The notes beneath the pieces are model-generated. The model made no database searches and was not told the origin of the DNA. It worked only from the letters and a program-made list of their open reading frames with translations. A stretch of 64,000 nucleotides of DNA from Adiantum capillus-veneris (Eukaryota; Streptophyta; Polypodiopsida; Polypodiales; Pteridaceae), in assembly GCA_014529385.2 (NCBI GenBank), contig CM043944.1, forward strand, positions 64,322,248-64,386,247, read 5' to 3'. This document shows positions 63,446-64,000 of this stretch, piece by piece. The position numbers and the translations under genes are program-made. Numbering within the stretch: position 1 is the stretch's first letter; each line of letters begins with the position of its first letter.

Positions 63446-64000
63446 AAACTACTTCATAATGGAAGCTCTTCAAGCTTTCCATGTTCGTGGAGCTTCACCG
63501 TTGGCTCGTAGGCTAGACCACCATTGTCTGGCGGACTTTTGAAAGTGCATAGCTACATGGCGTAGCTTAGAGGACTCCGTGAAGCCATCACCTCCAAACG
63601 CCGCATCGAATTGTTGGATAAAGGCCAAGACTTTGTTCGTAGCACCAAAGGTACCATCATAGGTAAGGAAAGAGATGCTCTTCCCTCCCTCTTTGAATTT
63701 CTTCAACTTGGACGACCTCTTCCATGCGGCATAGGATTTCCTATGACCTCTTCTTTTTGATGGTTCAAAGGTTGCACCATCACTTTCTTCAGAAGGTGAA
63801 GAATTTGAAGAAGGTGGAGAAGAGGGTGACCTCTTTCTCGCCTTTTTCTTGTCTTGATCTTTGTCGTCTTCACCATAGCTTTCATAAGAGGAAGAGGATG
63901 AAGAAGATGGAGAAGAGGGTGTCCTCTTTCTCGCCTTTTTCTTCTCTTGCTTTTTATCATCCCTCTTTGAATTATGGCGTGGAGAAGAGTGTGATGGTCT
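63446..64000 (-). pseudogene. RE7 gag N-terminus, runs off the window
   Basis: Reading leftward: a Ser/Arg/Lys-rich region with two copies of KKKARKR(T/S)PSSP (from a duplicated block of about 100 bp at 63799-63960), then KSISFLTYDGTFGATNKVLAFIQQFDAAFGG and HFQKSARQWWSSLRANG, typical of gag. TGA (63470-63472) and TAG (63449-63451) interrupt the frame before LATDAKDKV. The start codon is beyond 64000 or at the edge. Confidence 0.82.

Larger units (their letters stand above)
42297..64000 (-). mobile_element. RE7: chromovirus, split by RE8, runs off the window
   Basis: Minus-strand element: gag and protease (63964-62315), RT and RNase H (62300-60983), integrase and chromodomain (45741-44255), polypurine tract and 3' LTR (43898-42297). 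The RNase H-integrase linker is split at VNAV/SIAAHND by RE8, with a CCGC duplication. The 5' LTR lies beyond 64000. Stops in gag and before RT make it inactive. Confidence 0.88.

Noticed and set aside
1-64000. tRNA, rRNA, CRISPR arrays, bacterial operons
   Set aside because: None recognised. Repeats are tandem or LTR type without CRISPR spacing, and coding regions have eukaryotic transposon organisation.

Overview
The window reads as nuclear DNA of a land plant: almost wall-to-wall nested LTR retrotransposons of plant type, an initiator-Met primer site, short GT-AG introns, and no bacterial operons, rRNA or tRNA genes. My guess is a seedless plant such as a fern, because the transposon gene pairing resembles what I know from non-seed plants; this is inference. 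I see no ordinary single-copy host gene. Nearly every coding region belongs to a mobile element and most are broken.

Layout. RE1 (about 1-16721, minus) is an old Ty3/gypsy element with two RNase H domains (Tat-like). Its integrase is split at the residues FEKW by a 10.1 kb Mutator-like DNA transposon (MULE, 2329-12442), with a perfect 9-bp target duplication and degenerate terminal inverted repeats. The MULE carries two divergent genes: a transposase with a GCM-type zinc motif and a SWIM finger (plus strand), and an 11-exon gene (minus strand, 3500-7036) that I reconstruct as a ParB-like domain joined to a beta-class (N6_N4_Mtase-like) DNA methyltransferase. A 145-bp near-perfect palindrome lies between them. 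This is the most unusual content of the window. Both genes are broken in this copy.

RE2 (16722-34134, plus) is a degenerate Tat-like element truncated at its 5' LTR. Inside that LTR sits RE3 (17340-25541, plus), a young element with near-identical LTRs, one long gag-pol frame and an integrase deletion. RE4 (34450-37292, minus) is a complete gag-only copia element (TR-GAG type) with a CATTG duplication. RE5 (38742 to about 39400) is a second copia gag fragment. Between these lie about 1.8 kb of unassigned AT-rich sequence.

The right part is a four-level nest: chromovirus RE6 (about 39400-42296, minus) is interrupted by chromovirus RE7 (42297 to beyond 64000, minus), which is interrupted by RE8 (45742-60978, plus), whose 5' LTR is interrupted by RE9 (46461-55423, minus). 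RE8 has gag plus an ORF with one membrane segment but no pol. RE9 has a full gag-pol in one frame broken by two amber codons, plus a 3' extra coding region rich in coiled coil.

How the parts relate: RE2, RE3 and RE8 share a primer-binding site, so defective members could have used proteins of related autonomous copies. The MULE pairs a transposase with a DNA-modifying enzyme, suggesting that the element once encoded its own DNA methylation or anti-silencing function. Exon joins, domain calls and element ends come from reading by eye; no search was run.
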